From contig CM060189.1 in NCBI GenBank assembly GCA_030549335.1, forward strand, positions 54,740,953 through 54,804,952: DNA of 64,000 bases, written 5' to 3'. Positions 10,240 to 21,749 of the stretch are shown here, one piece after another. The notes beneath the pieces are model-generated. The model worked only from the letters and a program-made list of their open reading frames with translations, had not been told where the DNA came from and searched no databases. The translations under genes and the position numbers were made by a program. The stretch's first letter is position 1. Each line of letters starts with the position of its first letter. Source of the stretch: Pontederia crassipes. Taxonomy: Eukaryota; Streptophyta; Magnoliopsida; Commelinales; Pontederiaceae.

Positions 10240-13200
10240 AAGTGAAATTTTCATTGATCAAAATAGAAAATAATTAAGGAAGAGTTAAGATAATGAAGGA
10301 GAAAATAATAAATAGAGATATTGTGATCATTCCTACCAATGCAAAACTTTCAAATTAACACGGGGCTTCTTTTATAACAAGAGCATGAAACAATATGGAG
10401 GAAAAAAAAACACACCGCCATGCACAAGAGATCAACAACACATTTCTCCATACCCTATCTTAGCACATCGAAGACAACATAGAAATACGACGACAAAAGA
10501 TTCACAAGCAGAATGCAAAAGTAAAGAACAGATAAATATCACTCGTATCCATGCATTTACCGATCACTAGAAAATAACACAAAACAACGAGAAATATTTA
10601 TGCATAGCGCTAATGGATCAAGGAAAATAAAAACAAGGACTAGGATGATTTACCCATATAGGAGCATCCTATCTATATTCATGCTCTCTGTTTACAAGTT
10701 AAAATCATGAAGGAGAAAATAATCAGCAGAGCTTTTTTTAGAAGACCAACACAACTATTGTGATCCATCCTATTGATGCAAAACTTTCAAATTAGTTGAA
10801 AACATTGTAACTTTCAGAACAAGAGCATGAAACAAGATGGAGGGTCAAAGAAAGCACCCGTCATGCACAAGAGATCAACATCACATTTCTCCATGTCACC
10901 CTATCTTAGGAGGAAGATATCATAGACAAGATAGAAAAACGAAAATGAGAAGTTCACAAGTGGAATGCAAAACTAACAGACCAGATAGATATCACTCAGT
11001 ATTCATGCAATTACCTCCTGGCTCTTGTGTTGATTATCAATAGAAAATAACACAAAAGGAGAAATTTTTATGCTTGGAGCTAATGGATTGGGAAAGAGCT
11101 AATGGATCAAGGAAAGAACAAACAAAACCAGCGCCATTAACCAGCAAGGACAAAGATGTTTTACTCGTGCAGAGACATCCTATCTATATTTGTGCTCTCT
11201 ATCTACAAGGAAAAGATTAGATAATGAAAGAGAAAATAATCAGCAGAGGTATTGTGATCCTCCCTATCGATGCAGAACTTTCAAATCAGTTGAAAACATT
11301 GGAACACAAGGATTCTTTCTAAACACGAGAATGAAACAAGATGGAGGGGAATAAAAAGCACATCGCCATGCTCACAAGATCAACAAACACATTTCTCCAT
11401 GTCACCCTTGGGTGGAAGATATTGAAGAGGAGATAGAAAAAATGAAGACGAAAAGTTCACAAGCGGAATGCAAAACTAAACGACAGATAAATATAACTCA
11501 TATTCATGCATTTACCTCTTCGTTCTTTCCTTCATGATCATTAGAAAATAACACAAAAGGATATATCTTTATGATTAGCTCTAATGGATTAGGGAAAGAA
11601 AAAAGAAAACCCACATCATTAAGAATCAAGGACTAATATGGTTTACCCATACAGAGGCACCCTATCTATATCTATGCTATATTTACAAGTAAACATTTAG
11701 ATCATGAACGAGAAAATAATCAGCAGAGATTGTGATCTATAGATGCAAAACTTTCAAATCAATTGAAAACATTGGAACATAAGGCTTCTCTCGTAACAAA
11801 GGGATGAAACATGATAGAGGGGAATAAAAGTACACCATGCACAATAGATCGACAACACATTTCTCCATGTCACCATAGAAGATATCGAAGACAAAATAGA
11901 GAAACAACAAATAAATATCACTCGAAGTTCACAAGCGGAATGCAAAACTAAAGAAAAGATAAATATCACACAAATTCATGCATTTACCTCCTCGTTCTTG
12001 CCTTCATGAGCACTAGAGAATAACAAAAAAGGTGAAATCTTTATGCTTAGTAGATCAGGGAAACAAAAAACAGAACCAGCAAGGACTAAGATGGTTTATC
12101 CATCCAGAAGCATCCAATCTATATTTATTCTCTTTATTTACAAGTAAAAATTAAGATCACGAAGGAGAAAATAATCAGCAAAGACATTGTGAATACTTCC
12201 TATTGATGCAAAACTTTAACATCAATTGAGAACACATGACTTCTTTTATAAACTAGAGCATGAAACAATATGCAGGGGACAAAAAGCACACTGCCGTGCA
12301 CAAGAGATCAGCAACACATTTCTCCATGTCACCGTAGAAGATATCAAAGACAAGACAAAAAACCGAAGACGAAAATTCCACAAGCGGAACGCAAAACTAA
12401 AGGACAGATAAATATCCATCGTATTCATACATTTATCTACTTCTTGCCTTCATGGTCACTAGAAAATAACACAAAAGAAAAGAAATATTTATGTATAGCT
12501 CTAAAGGATCAGGGAAAGAAAAAACAAAACCAGCATCATTAAGCAGCAAAGACTAGGATGATTTACCCATCCTATCTATATTTATGCTCTGTATTTACAA
12601 GGAAAAGTTAAAGTCAAGAAGGAGAAAATAATTGTGAATCATCCTATAGATGCAAAACTTTCAAATTAATTGAACACATTGTAACACATGGCTTCTTTCA
12701 TAACAAGAGCATGAAACAAGATGGAGGGGGAAAAACACACCACCATCACACGAGATCAACAACAAATTTCTCCATGTCACAATATCTTGGTGAAGGACAA
12801 TAAAAAAAGAAGACAAAAAGTTCACAAGTGGAATGTAAACTAAAGGACAGATAAATATCACTCGCATTCATGCACTTACCTCCTTGCTCTTGACTTTATG
12901 ATCACTAAAAAATAACACAAAAGGAGAAATCTTTACGCTTAGGGCTAACGGATCAGGGAAAAAAATAAAACCAGTGTCATTAACTAGCAAGGAATAAGAT
13001 GGTTTTCCCATCTAGACGCATCCTATCAACATTTATGCTCTCAATTTACAAGGAAAAGGTAAGATCATGAAGGAGGAAATAATCAGCAGAGATATTGTGA
13101 TATTTATTATTGATGCAAAACTTTCAAATCAATTGAATTCTTTCATAACAAGGGCATGAAAAAAAAAGAACATCAAACAAGATGGAGCGGAAAAAAGCAC

Positions 13201-14735
13201 ACTGCCATGCACAAGAGATCAAAAGCACATTTCTTCTTGTCACCATATCTTTGGTGGAAGACATCAAAGACAAGATAGAAAAACAAAGACAAAAAGTTCA
13301 CAAGAGAAATGCAAAAGTAAAGGACATTTAAATATCACTCGTATTCATGCACGTACTTCCTCGCTATTGACTTTATGATCACTAGAAAATAACACAAAAG
13401 GAGAAATAGAGCTAACGGATTAGGGAAAAAAACAAAACCAGTGTCATTAACCAGCAAGGAATAAGATGGTTTACCCATCCAGAGGCATCCTATCAACATT
13501 TATGCTCGTTATTTACAAGGAAAGGTTAAGATCATGAAGGAGGAAATAAACAGCAGAGATATTGTGATATTTCAAATCAGTTGAAAACATTAGAACACAA
13601 GGCTTTTTTCATAACAAGAGCATGAAAGAAAAACAAGAACATCAAACAAGATGGAGTGGAAAAAAACACACTGCCATGCACTTGAGATCAAAAGACATTT
13701 CTCCTTGTCACCATATCTTAGGTGGAAGACATTGAAGACAAGATAGAAAAACAAAGACAAAAAGTTCACAAGCGGAATGCAAAACTGAAGGACATTTAAC
13801 TATCACTCGTATTCATGCACTTACCTCCTCTCTCTTGACTTTATGATCACTAGAAAATAACACAAAAGGAGGAATCTTTATGCTTATAGAGCTAACGGAT
13901 CAGGGAAAAAAATAAAACTAGTGTCATTAACTAGCAAGTAATCAGATGGTTTACCCATCCAGAGGCATCCTATCAACATTTATGCTCTTTATTTACAAGG
14001 AAAAGTTAAGATCATGAAGGAGGAAATAAACAGCAGAGATATTGTGATATTTCAAATCAGTTGAAAACATTAGAACACAAGACTTTTTCTCATAACAAGG
14101 GCATGAAAGAAAAACAAGAACATCAAACAAGATGGAGGGGAAAAAAGCACACTGCCATGCACATGAGATCAAAAGATATTTCTCCTTGTCACCATATCTT
14201 AGGTGGAAGACATTGAAGACAAGATAGAAAAACAAAGACAAAAAGTTCACAAGCGGAATGCAAAACTGAAGGACATTTAACTATCACTCGTATTCATGCA
14301 CTTACCTCCTCTCTCTTGCCTTTATGATCACTAGAAAATAACACAAAAGGAGGAATCTTTATGCTTATAGAGCTAACGGATCAGGGAAAAAAATAAAACT
14401 AGTGTCATTAACTAGCAAGTAATCAGATGGTTTACCCATCCAGAGGCATCCTATCAACATTTATGCTCTTTATTTACAAGGAAAAGTTAAGATCATGAAG
14501 GAGGAAATAAACAGTAGAGATATTGTGATATTTGTTATCATGCAAAACTTTCAAATCCGTTGAAAACATTAGAACACAGGGCTTCTTTCATATCAAGGGT
14601 ATGAAGAAAATAACAAGAACAAGAAACAAGATGGAGGGGAAAACAGCACACCGCCATGCACAAGAGATCAAAAGCACATTTCTCCTTGTCACCATATCTT
14701 AGAAAACTAAATGCATAACTAAAAAATAAGAACAA
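10240..14735. repeat. Tandem array of about 460-bp units, copy A
   Basis: Ten units can be counted with the anchor CACATTTCTCC(A/T)TGTCACC or close variants, at about 10440, 10884, 11391, 11859, 12316, 12767, 13228, 13693, 14178 and 14678. Spacing is 444-507 bp. Each unit also has, in order, GTTCACAAGCGGAATGC, ATTCATGCATTTACC, GATCACTAGAAAATAACAC, GGCATCCTATC and CTTTCAAATCAGTTG. Units near the right end are the most alike. Reading frames in the units are not conserved, so I see no encoded protein. The array ends directly beside the last recognisable NEMP-like exon. Confidence 0.88.
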
Positions 14736-14744
14736 CATAAACTA

Positions 14745-17328
14745 TCAGGGCCCATTCAACAAAAATAGTAATGCCAGAATCTACCAAGCTTTCTTCTGTC
14801 AGGACAAATTTTCAAACACCCCAATAACCAAACCACACTCTAGCATCAGAAGACAAATTTTCGAACACCCCAATAACCAAACCATGCTCTTCCATCACAA
14901 GGCACATCAGAAGAATCATATGCAATTGCAGTTGAACTATGATTATTAGAAGTGATAAGATGATAGACGCCCAATCAGCAAAATAAAATAAAAAAAGAAA
15001 ACAAGTGAAATTCAACAAATGACCCTACAAGGGAAGTTGCGTGACCATGAATTTGTTAAACATGGAATTAAGTAACAATCATTTGGAAGAAAAAAGTCAA
15101 AGCCTTTTTTGTCCTCTTTTCCTTTCTCATCTTTCAAGGGTTAAAGCTGGGTGTTAGGACCTTAATAATACAATGAACACTTCTCAAAAATTTTTCAAGG
15201 GTCAAAGCTGGATGTTAGGTCCTTAATAATACAATGAACACTTCTCAAATAATAATAATAATAATACAATGAGCAACCACAATAGTCGTAAGTATAACAA
15301 GAACACAATACACTAAATATATTAAACACAAAAACAAATACTGACATCTGGAAAGTAACAAGTTGACATGAGTCATGACTGGTAAAGTTTCATACCAACA
15401 TAAAAAAGAAAATTCCTGCAGCAGGAAATATACTTGCTGCACATTTACAAAGTCAGTGCATGGCAAATGAAACCTTAAAAGGTCAACCTACAAATGAGCA
15501 TTTAGTTCCCTGGTCAGCACAAGAAATCATCGATAAGAAATATTTTGTATTTGGCATTTGCAATAAGCGATTTTTTTTTCTTTTTTGAATGAGAGTAAGC
15601 AAGTAATTAATCAAGTCTCGATTATATAGATAGAATTAAAAGTACAGATAAATCTCACAGAAAAAGCAGAGAGAAATTTTCCTTATAAAATTTCAGAGAA
15701 GCTAACATATGTGCATGTCTTCAGTCATGCCTATCTCAAAAAGAATTTTACCCAATAACCTAGATAGACAACGTAAAAGAAATATTCCAACACCCACCTG
15801 ACAAAGGGAAACAACTGTAGTACCACATTGACTGCCAGTAAAGATGAATGGAGGAAATGGATTAGCAAATATTAGAAGGTGAAAACTTGCAACAGAAGAG
15901 AAAGAAAAAATTTCAAGAGAACTCCTTCTCCTGTAGGAAGTATATTGATACCCTGCAACATAAGAATTCAAATGCAAAAGAAAAAAACATGCATAGGACA
16001 TAACTATTAACGGCAATATTTTACCTTCTCTTTTGGCTTTTGCTTTTTCTTTCAGTCTGAGAAATGGCTAAAGCAAGTGTTTGGAAAAAGCTACACTGAT
16101 GTACTATCATTTAATATCATTCGTCTCTCAGCATTACATCTGCCTTATGATTTTCTCTTAGCATCAGCATATGACTATAGTTTAGCAAAACACATTACAA
16201 ACTAATATTGGGAGTAGTAAAGTTAACTAGCCAAACATAAAAAGGAAGTTGTCTACATCAAATGTTTGAATATAGGAGAAGAATGTTGAATGGTATATCA
16301 CCCTCTCTATGTCAATATCAACTAAGATGGACAATTTCTATTACATAATTTTGCATGTGTCCTGAATCGTGGGTCAAGGATTGTAATCTCAGTTGTCAAC
16401 TAGCAGAAGCACAAAAAATGAATAAGACAGGTTGGAAAAGACAATCACACTGTGGTGATTTAGCATAGGAAAGCATATACAAATCCATGTTAATAGAATC
16501 ATTAATAATGAACATACAGCATTTAACAATGCATTTGAGTTGCCTGATTTATATTTATATTCTGTCAACTGACATAATGTAAAAATTGGCAAGTAACAAC
16601 CCTTTTTTTTTTGAGTAACAACTATGCAACAAACAGACAAGTTGTGAGAGGAATACACCTCAGAGTTCAGGAATCACTCTGAGATGAAGATCTAGCCATA
16701 AATATGATTGCAAGCTACAAATACATGAGTCTTGATAAATAATTAAAGCGTCCACAAGCTCACCTTAGCCATAAGTGTGAGCCATCATCATCATAACCAT
16801 CTCAAGGCGAGAAAAATGACCCGATTTCACAGAAACTCTGCAAGAAAAAGCCTTATGAAGTAAGCTACATATCAAGGACTTGAAACAGTTCGTAGTAGGA
16901 GGAAGAGGGTTTGGAGTGGGAGCAGTTCTTTACTTGTGAAAGCAGAGATGGATTGTTTGCAGGAGGAAAAGGGCGTCGCCGTGGGCGACAGAGATGTGGA
17001 CCTTGAGGGCGTGGGCGTACTTGGACGGGTTGCGGAGGCGGGAGAGGCCGCGGAAGCAGGGACGATCGCAGGTGAAGGCGCGATGCCGGGGCGAACGCTA
17101 GGCGATTCGTCGACCGCCACGCCTGGAGGCAGCAGGCGGAACTTGGAAGGATGCGGGAGTACTGCCGACGTGCAGACGAGTCCTGATCGCAGATTGGAGG
17201 GGAATGGAGGAGAGCAGCTCAGAAGGTGTTTGCGAAGTTGTACCTGTGACGTCGCCGGCGGCGGCAGAGAGGGAAGAAGTAATGAGACACGGGGAGGACG
17301 GTGAGGATGAGGGCGAAGAGGTTGGCAT
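14745..17328 (-). pseudogene. NEMP/DUF2215-like pseudogene A1
   Basis: The plant NEMP family (nuclear-envelope multi-spanning membrane proteins, DUF2215) is recognised from ordered exons on the minus strand. Exon 1 (16934-17328) starts ATG and contains GDVTGTTSQTP and SKYAHALKVHIS. A membrane exon lies at 16764-16837. The LPTG exon starts at 15952. The next exon (15707-15797) reads VGVGIFLLRCLSRLL then FEIGMTEDMH. The last (about 14745-14905) reads AWFGYWGVRKFV, duplicated in tandem, then FVEWALI. Damage: a TAG in exon 1, a TGA at the third codon of the membrane exon, loss of the exon seen at 20465-20622, a one-base shift after LPTG, a donor changed to GTTAGC at 15706, and a stop replacing R in the second WFGYWGV copy. 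It is clearly non-functional. The family call relies on remembered motifs. Confidence 0.68.
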
Positions 17329-17654
17329 GGATTTGAAACGTTTCTTGAGGCAGTTGGAACAACAATTTGAACTACAGAGATAGAAGCATACCCAATTGCA
17401 GTTGAACTATGATTATTAGAAGTAATAAGCTTATAGACACCCATTCAGCAAAATAAAATAAAAAAGAAAACAACTGAAATTCAACAAATGACCCTACAAG
17501 GGAAGTAGCATGACCATGAATTTGTCAAACATAGAATTGAGTAACAATCATTTGGAAGAAAAAGGTCAAACCTTTTTTTTCTCTTTTCCATTCTCATCTT
17601 TCAAGGGTTAAAGCTGGGCGTTAGGACCTTAATAATACAATGAGCAGTTCTCAA

Positions 17655-18371
17655 CAACAACAACAACAAAGCCTTATCCCACTAGGTGGGGTCGGCTACA
17701 TGGATCATACGACGCCATTCCGCTCTATTAGTAACCAAACCTTTCGGTATATTATTCACCAATAGGTCTTGCTCTATTAGTTCGCCAAGTGTCCGCCTTG
17801 GCCTCCCTCTCCCTCTTTTAATCGGACTCCAGATTATTTGATCTACTCTTCTTACTGGCGCATCTAATGGTCTTCTCTGAACATGACCAAACCATCTCAA
17901 ACGATTCTCTACCATTTTCTCACTAATAGGAGCCACTCCGACTCGTTCACGTATATGGTCATTCCTAATCTTATCTAATCTTGTATGACCACACATCCAT
18001 CTCAACATCCTCATTTCGGCTACCCCCACTTTACGTTCATGTTGTCCCTTCATAGCCCAACAGTCACTACCATATAACACTGCTGGCCTTATAGCAGTAC
18101 GATAGAATTTTCCTTTAATTTTATTGGGTACTTTTCTATCACAAAGAACTCCAGTGGCTTTCCTCCACTTACACCAACCAGCTTGAATTCTATGATTAAC
18201 ATCGTCATCAATCTCACCATCTTGTCTTACAATTGATCCTAAATATTTAAACTTTGTCACTTGAGGAATTATATCCTCCCCTAACCTAACTTTCAAATCG
18301 TCTCTAAGTTGTTTATTTGTGAAATTGCTATGCATATATTCTGTTTTATTCCTACTTAAACGAAAACCCTA
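17655..18371 (-). mobile_element. 5'-truncated RTE-type LINE
   Basis: Minus-strand codons (17682-18335) encode the C-terminal 217 residues of a plant RTE LINE polyprotein: the region after the reverse transcriptase core, with KFKYLGSIVRQDGEID, WMCGHTRLDKIRNDHIRERV and GRPRRTLGELIEQDLL. The 3' end is a (TTG)n tail, seen here as (CAA)n at 17655. An 18-bp target duplication, acaatgagcagttctcaa, flanks it (17637-17654 and 18372-18389). The equivalent site in copy B (near 53550-53570) is empty. It is about 99% identical by eye to the matching part of the LINE at 38798-41666, so both inserted recently. Confidence 0.93.
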
Positions 18372-18389
18372 ACAATGAGCAGTTCTCAA

Positions 18390-21154
18390 AAAAAAAATAC
18401 AATGAGCAACCACAATAGTCGTAAGTATAGCAACGACACAATACACTAAATGTATTAAGCACAAAAACAAATACTGACATCTGGAAAGTAACGAGTTGAC
18501 ATGAGTCGTGACTGATAAAATTTCAAACCAACATAAAAAAAAGAAAAAGAAAATTCCTGCAGCAGGGCATATACTTGCTGCACATTTACAAAGCCAGTGC
18601 ATGGCAAAAGAAACCTTTAGAAGGTAGACCTGCAAATGAGCATTTAGTTCCCTGGTCAGCACAAGAAATCATCGCTAAAAAATATTTTGTATTTTGCATT
18701 TGCAATAAGCGATTTTTTTTTCTTTTCTGAATGAGAGTAAGCAAGTAATTAATAAAGTCTCAATCATATACAACAACAACAACAACAAAGCCTTATCCCA
18801 CTAGGTGGGGTTGGCTACGTGGATCATACGACGCATTCGTTGATCCATGTTCATGAGATTCGACAGGGTTTTACGCTGGCTGTCGGGGCCTAACACAACC
18901 CTCCTCCTTCATGATGAATGACAGATCAAAATATTTATTCAATTAATGAATCCACCATCTATCATAATACGAACGGTGATTAATAGCAATAGATGGTGCT
19001 ACCCCGTAAAACATAAAAGGAAGTTGACTACATTAAATGTTTGAATATAGAAGAAGAATGCTGAATGGTATATCACCCTCTCTATGTCAATATCAACTAA
19101 GATGGACAATTTGTATTACATAATTTTGCATGTGTCCTAAATCGTGGGTCAAGGATTGTAATCTCAGTTGTCAACTGGAAGAAGCATAAAAATGAATAAG
19201 AGAGGTTGGAAACCACATTGTGGTGATTTAGCATAAGCAATCATCATATACAAATCCATGTTAATAGAATCATTAATAATGAACAATGCATTTGAGTTGC
19301 CTGATTTATATCTATATTCAGCCAACTGATTTAACAGAAGAATTGGCAAGTAACAACTTTTTTTTGAGAAGGAAGTAATAATAACTATGCAACAAACAGA
19401 CAAGTTCTCAGAGGAATACAAGTCAAAGTTTAGGAATCACTTCGCTATGAAGATCTAGCTATAAATATGATTGCATGCTACAAAATACATGCGGCATGAG
19501 AAATAATTAAAGCGTCCACAACCTCACCTGAAATAGGACCATGAGTATGACAAGGATGATGCCTAAGGTCTCGTCTCCACCATAGTATAATACCACTGGC
19601 TCAAGCAAGTGTTTGAAAAAATTTACACCGAGGTATTATCATTTAATATCATTCGTCTCTAAGCATCACCATATGACTATAGTTTAGCAAAACACATTAC
19701 AAACTAATAACCGGAGTAGTAAAGTTAACTAGCCAAACATAAAAGGGAAGTTGTCTACATCAAATGTTTGAATATAGAAGAAGAATGCTGAATGGTATAT
19801 CACCCTTTCTATGTCAATATCAACTAAGATGGACAATTTCTATTACATAATTCTGCATGTGTCCTGAATCGTGGGTCAAGTATTGTAATCTCAGTTGTCA
19901 ACTGGCAGAAGCACAAAAAATGAATAAGAAGGGTTGCAAATCCATAATAGAATCATTAATAACGAACATCCAGCATTTAACAATGCATTTGAGTTGCCTG
20001 ATTTATTCCTATATTCTGCCAACTGACATAATGGAAGAATTGGCAAGTAAAAACTTTATTTTTTAGTATTTTTGTTTATCTTTTTTTCTTAGAAGGAAGT
20101 AACAACAACTATGCAACAAACAGACAAGTTGTCAGAGGAATACAACTCAAAGTTTAAGAATCATTCCGATATGAAGATCTAGCCATAAATATGATTGCAG
20201 GCTACAAATTCATGAGGCTTGATAAATAATTAAAGCGTCCACAAACTCACCGTAGTATAATACCACTGAAAGTGTGAGCCATCATCATCATAACCACTCC
20301 CAAGGCGAGAAAAATGACCTGACTTAACAGAAACTCTGCAAGAAAAGGCCTTGTGAAGTAAGATCAATGACTTCTTCTCAAAAAAAAAAAAAAAGATCAA
20401 TGACTTGAAACAATTCGTAGTACTGAAGAATACTTAACAGAAGTAGAGCAGATTAGCTATTCATCTTCTTGGGTCGACACCGCCACGATCAGCGAAGAGT
20501 CGGGTGGCATCCGCACGTAAAGAATCCCGTCTTCATAAGGCGAGATGCTGCTTGACCATGAGTTTTTGGAGAGCTTCTCCCACTGCGCGGCGGGGCACAT
20601 CCCCAACCTAATCGACGCATTCCTGACAAAATCAAGAAGATTTCATCAAATTCGTGCAAGAATGGATTTAAAAAGACGGCGGAAGAATAAGCAATTACAT
20701 CTAATGTAGCATAAAGAAAAGAAAGAATTAGGGTTTGGAGCGGGAGCAGTTCTTTACTTGCGAAAGCAGAGATCCATTGTCTGCAGGAGGAAGAGAGCGT
20801 CGCCGTGGGCGATGGAGATGTGGACCTTGAGGGCGTGGGCGTACTTGGATGGGCTGCGGAGGCGGGAGAGGCCGCGGAAGCGGGGGCGGTCGCAGGTGAG
20901 GGGACGATGCCAGGGCGAGCGCCAGGGGATTCGTCAACCGCCACGGCCGGAGGCAGCAGGCGCAACTTGGAAGGATGCGGGAGCACTGTCGACGTGAAGA
21001 CGAGTCCTGATCGCGGATTGGAGGGGACAGGAGGAGAGCAGCTCAGAAGGTGTTTGCGAAGTTGTACCTGTGACGTCGCCGGCGGCAGCGAAACGGAAGA
21101 AGGAATGAGACGCGAGGAGGAGGACGATGAGGACGGGGGCGAAGAGGTTGGCAT
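18390..21154 (-). pseudogene. NEMP/DUF2215-like pseudogene A2
   Basis: Exon 1 (20758-21154) contains SRLRSPSKYAHALKVHI and ends CFR before a GTAAAG donor. Exon 2 (20465-20622) reads NASIRLGMCPAAQWEKL and then SSSISPYEDGILYVRMP, ending STQE. Exon 3 (20251-20335) reads FLALGVVMMMMAHTFS, a membrane helix. A further exon at 19528-19596 reads VVLYYGGDETLGIILVIL and ends VLFQ before GTGAGG. These match the plant NEMP order. Damage: frame changes inside exon 1, an AT instead of GT at the exon 2 donor, exon 3 fused prematurely to intron, and the LPTG and VGVGIFL exons replaced by a rearranged stretch (18771-19005). Introns 18390-18770 and 19005-20250 remain. The final WFGYWGV exon is absent, because A2 joins A1 at about 17390. 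Confidence 0.7.
18771..18908 (-). mobile_element. SINE-like element or LINE 3'-tail derivative
   Basis: It begins (CAA)6 and shares about 60 bp (CTTATCCCACTAGGTGGGG, then GGATCATACGACGC) with the 3' end of the RTE LINEs in this window. It then diverges into a sequence containing TTTTACGCTGGCTGTCGGGG and CTAACACAACCCTCCTCC. A short element that borrows the 3' tail of an RTE LINE is typical of plant SINEs that parasitise RTE machinery. No clear target duplication is visible. It is absent from copy B (near 53945), where the AATCATATA sequence continues uninterrupted. Confidence 0.5.
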
Positions 21155-21728
21155 TGATTTGAAACGTTTCTTGATGCACTTGGCACAACGATTTGAACTA
21201 GAGAAAGAGAGATGGCAACGGTCACGGGAGCGATGGAGGTTCAAACTGCACCCACAAAAACTACTAATGTAATAAATATATATATATTGATTAACTTGAA
21301 TTTTAGAAAATGCGAAAGAGTTATAAATATATATATAGCAATTAATTAAAAACTGACTTATTTTTTTATATTACATCTTGAACATTTTATTTTTTATATT
21401 ACACAGAAATAACAGTTGCATCTTCTATAACTTTCAAAAATTTTCAAATGTAAGGAGTTTCGATGTATTATCGTAAAAAAATCATTTTAGTTTATAAAAT
21501 TTTAATGTTCTGTCGGCGATACATGTAATTCTTTTCTTTAATTATAACTGTAATCTTATATTTTTTATTCCATTTACAAAAAGATATAAGATAAAAAAGA
21601 ATAATGGGTATCCCCACAACTTAAATGACGGTTGGCGCAGATCTAAGAACTTTAAGTGAGATCCGGCTTGGTTCGACTCGTGGTCCGGAATTCGATCTGC
21701 CATAGTTTGCACGGACCAGTTCCAAGGG
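21155..21728. other. AT-rich sequence upstream of A2; no gene seen
   Basis: It holds the putative 5' flank of pseudogene A2 (21155-21296, also present at 63854-64000), including a TATATATATATTGATTAACTT motif. AT-rich single-copy-looking DNA follows to about 21600. From 21600 the composition rises toward the promoter-like patch. No reading frame is convincing. Confidence 0.5.
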
Positions 21729-21737
21729 TATAAAAAG
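21729..21737 (+). promoter_or_regulatory. TATA box-like motif upstream of a GC-rich patch
   Basis: TATAAAAAG is followed within about 30-60 bp by a pyrimidine-rich CTCCTCTCCTCTCTCTCC tract, which is typical of plant transcription start regions, and then by a GC-rich segment. This is a pattern call only. It may belong to a gene fragment or to an LTR. Confidence 0.35.
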
Positions 21738-21749
21738 ATGAAAACCCTA

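Larger units (their letters stand above)
5652..21296. repeat. Large direct duplication, copy A
   Basis: Copy A matches 38501-64000 in the same orientation, in the same order, with small differences throughout. The offset is 35892 near 6856, 35907 near 11754 and 35911 near 15245, so indels are few over the first 12 kb. By-eye comparison of short stretches gives about 1-4% substitutions. The match begins at AAATAAATGATA (5652) exactly where the foreign-looking block ends. The right limit cannot be seen because copy B runs into the window edge. Copy A lacks the 2.9-kb LINE and the copia element of copy B, and uniquely carries a truncated LINE and a SINE-like piece. Confidence 0.93.

Noticed and set aside
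10240..14735. CRISPR-like array
   Set aside because: Units are about 460 bp and similar along their whole length, without short repeat and spacer structure, and the genome is plant nuclear.
10385..14738. Many 60-90-residue frames in the 460-bp units
   Set aside because: Frames differ from unit to unit and are broken in most, so there is no protein-level conservation.
16936..17304. Plus-strand glycine/glutamate-rich frames over NEMP exon 1 (also 20805-21272 and 52848-53216)
   Set aside because: Antisense shadows of a GC-rich exon with no independent signals.
16872..17444. 190-residue proline/serine-rich frame (also 52784-53356 and 20489-21244)
   Set aside because: It runs in the wrong frame of the GC-rich NEMP-like exon 1 and crosses its splice donor into intron; composition follows GC bias.
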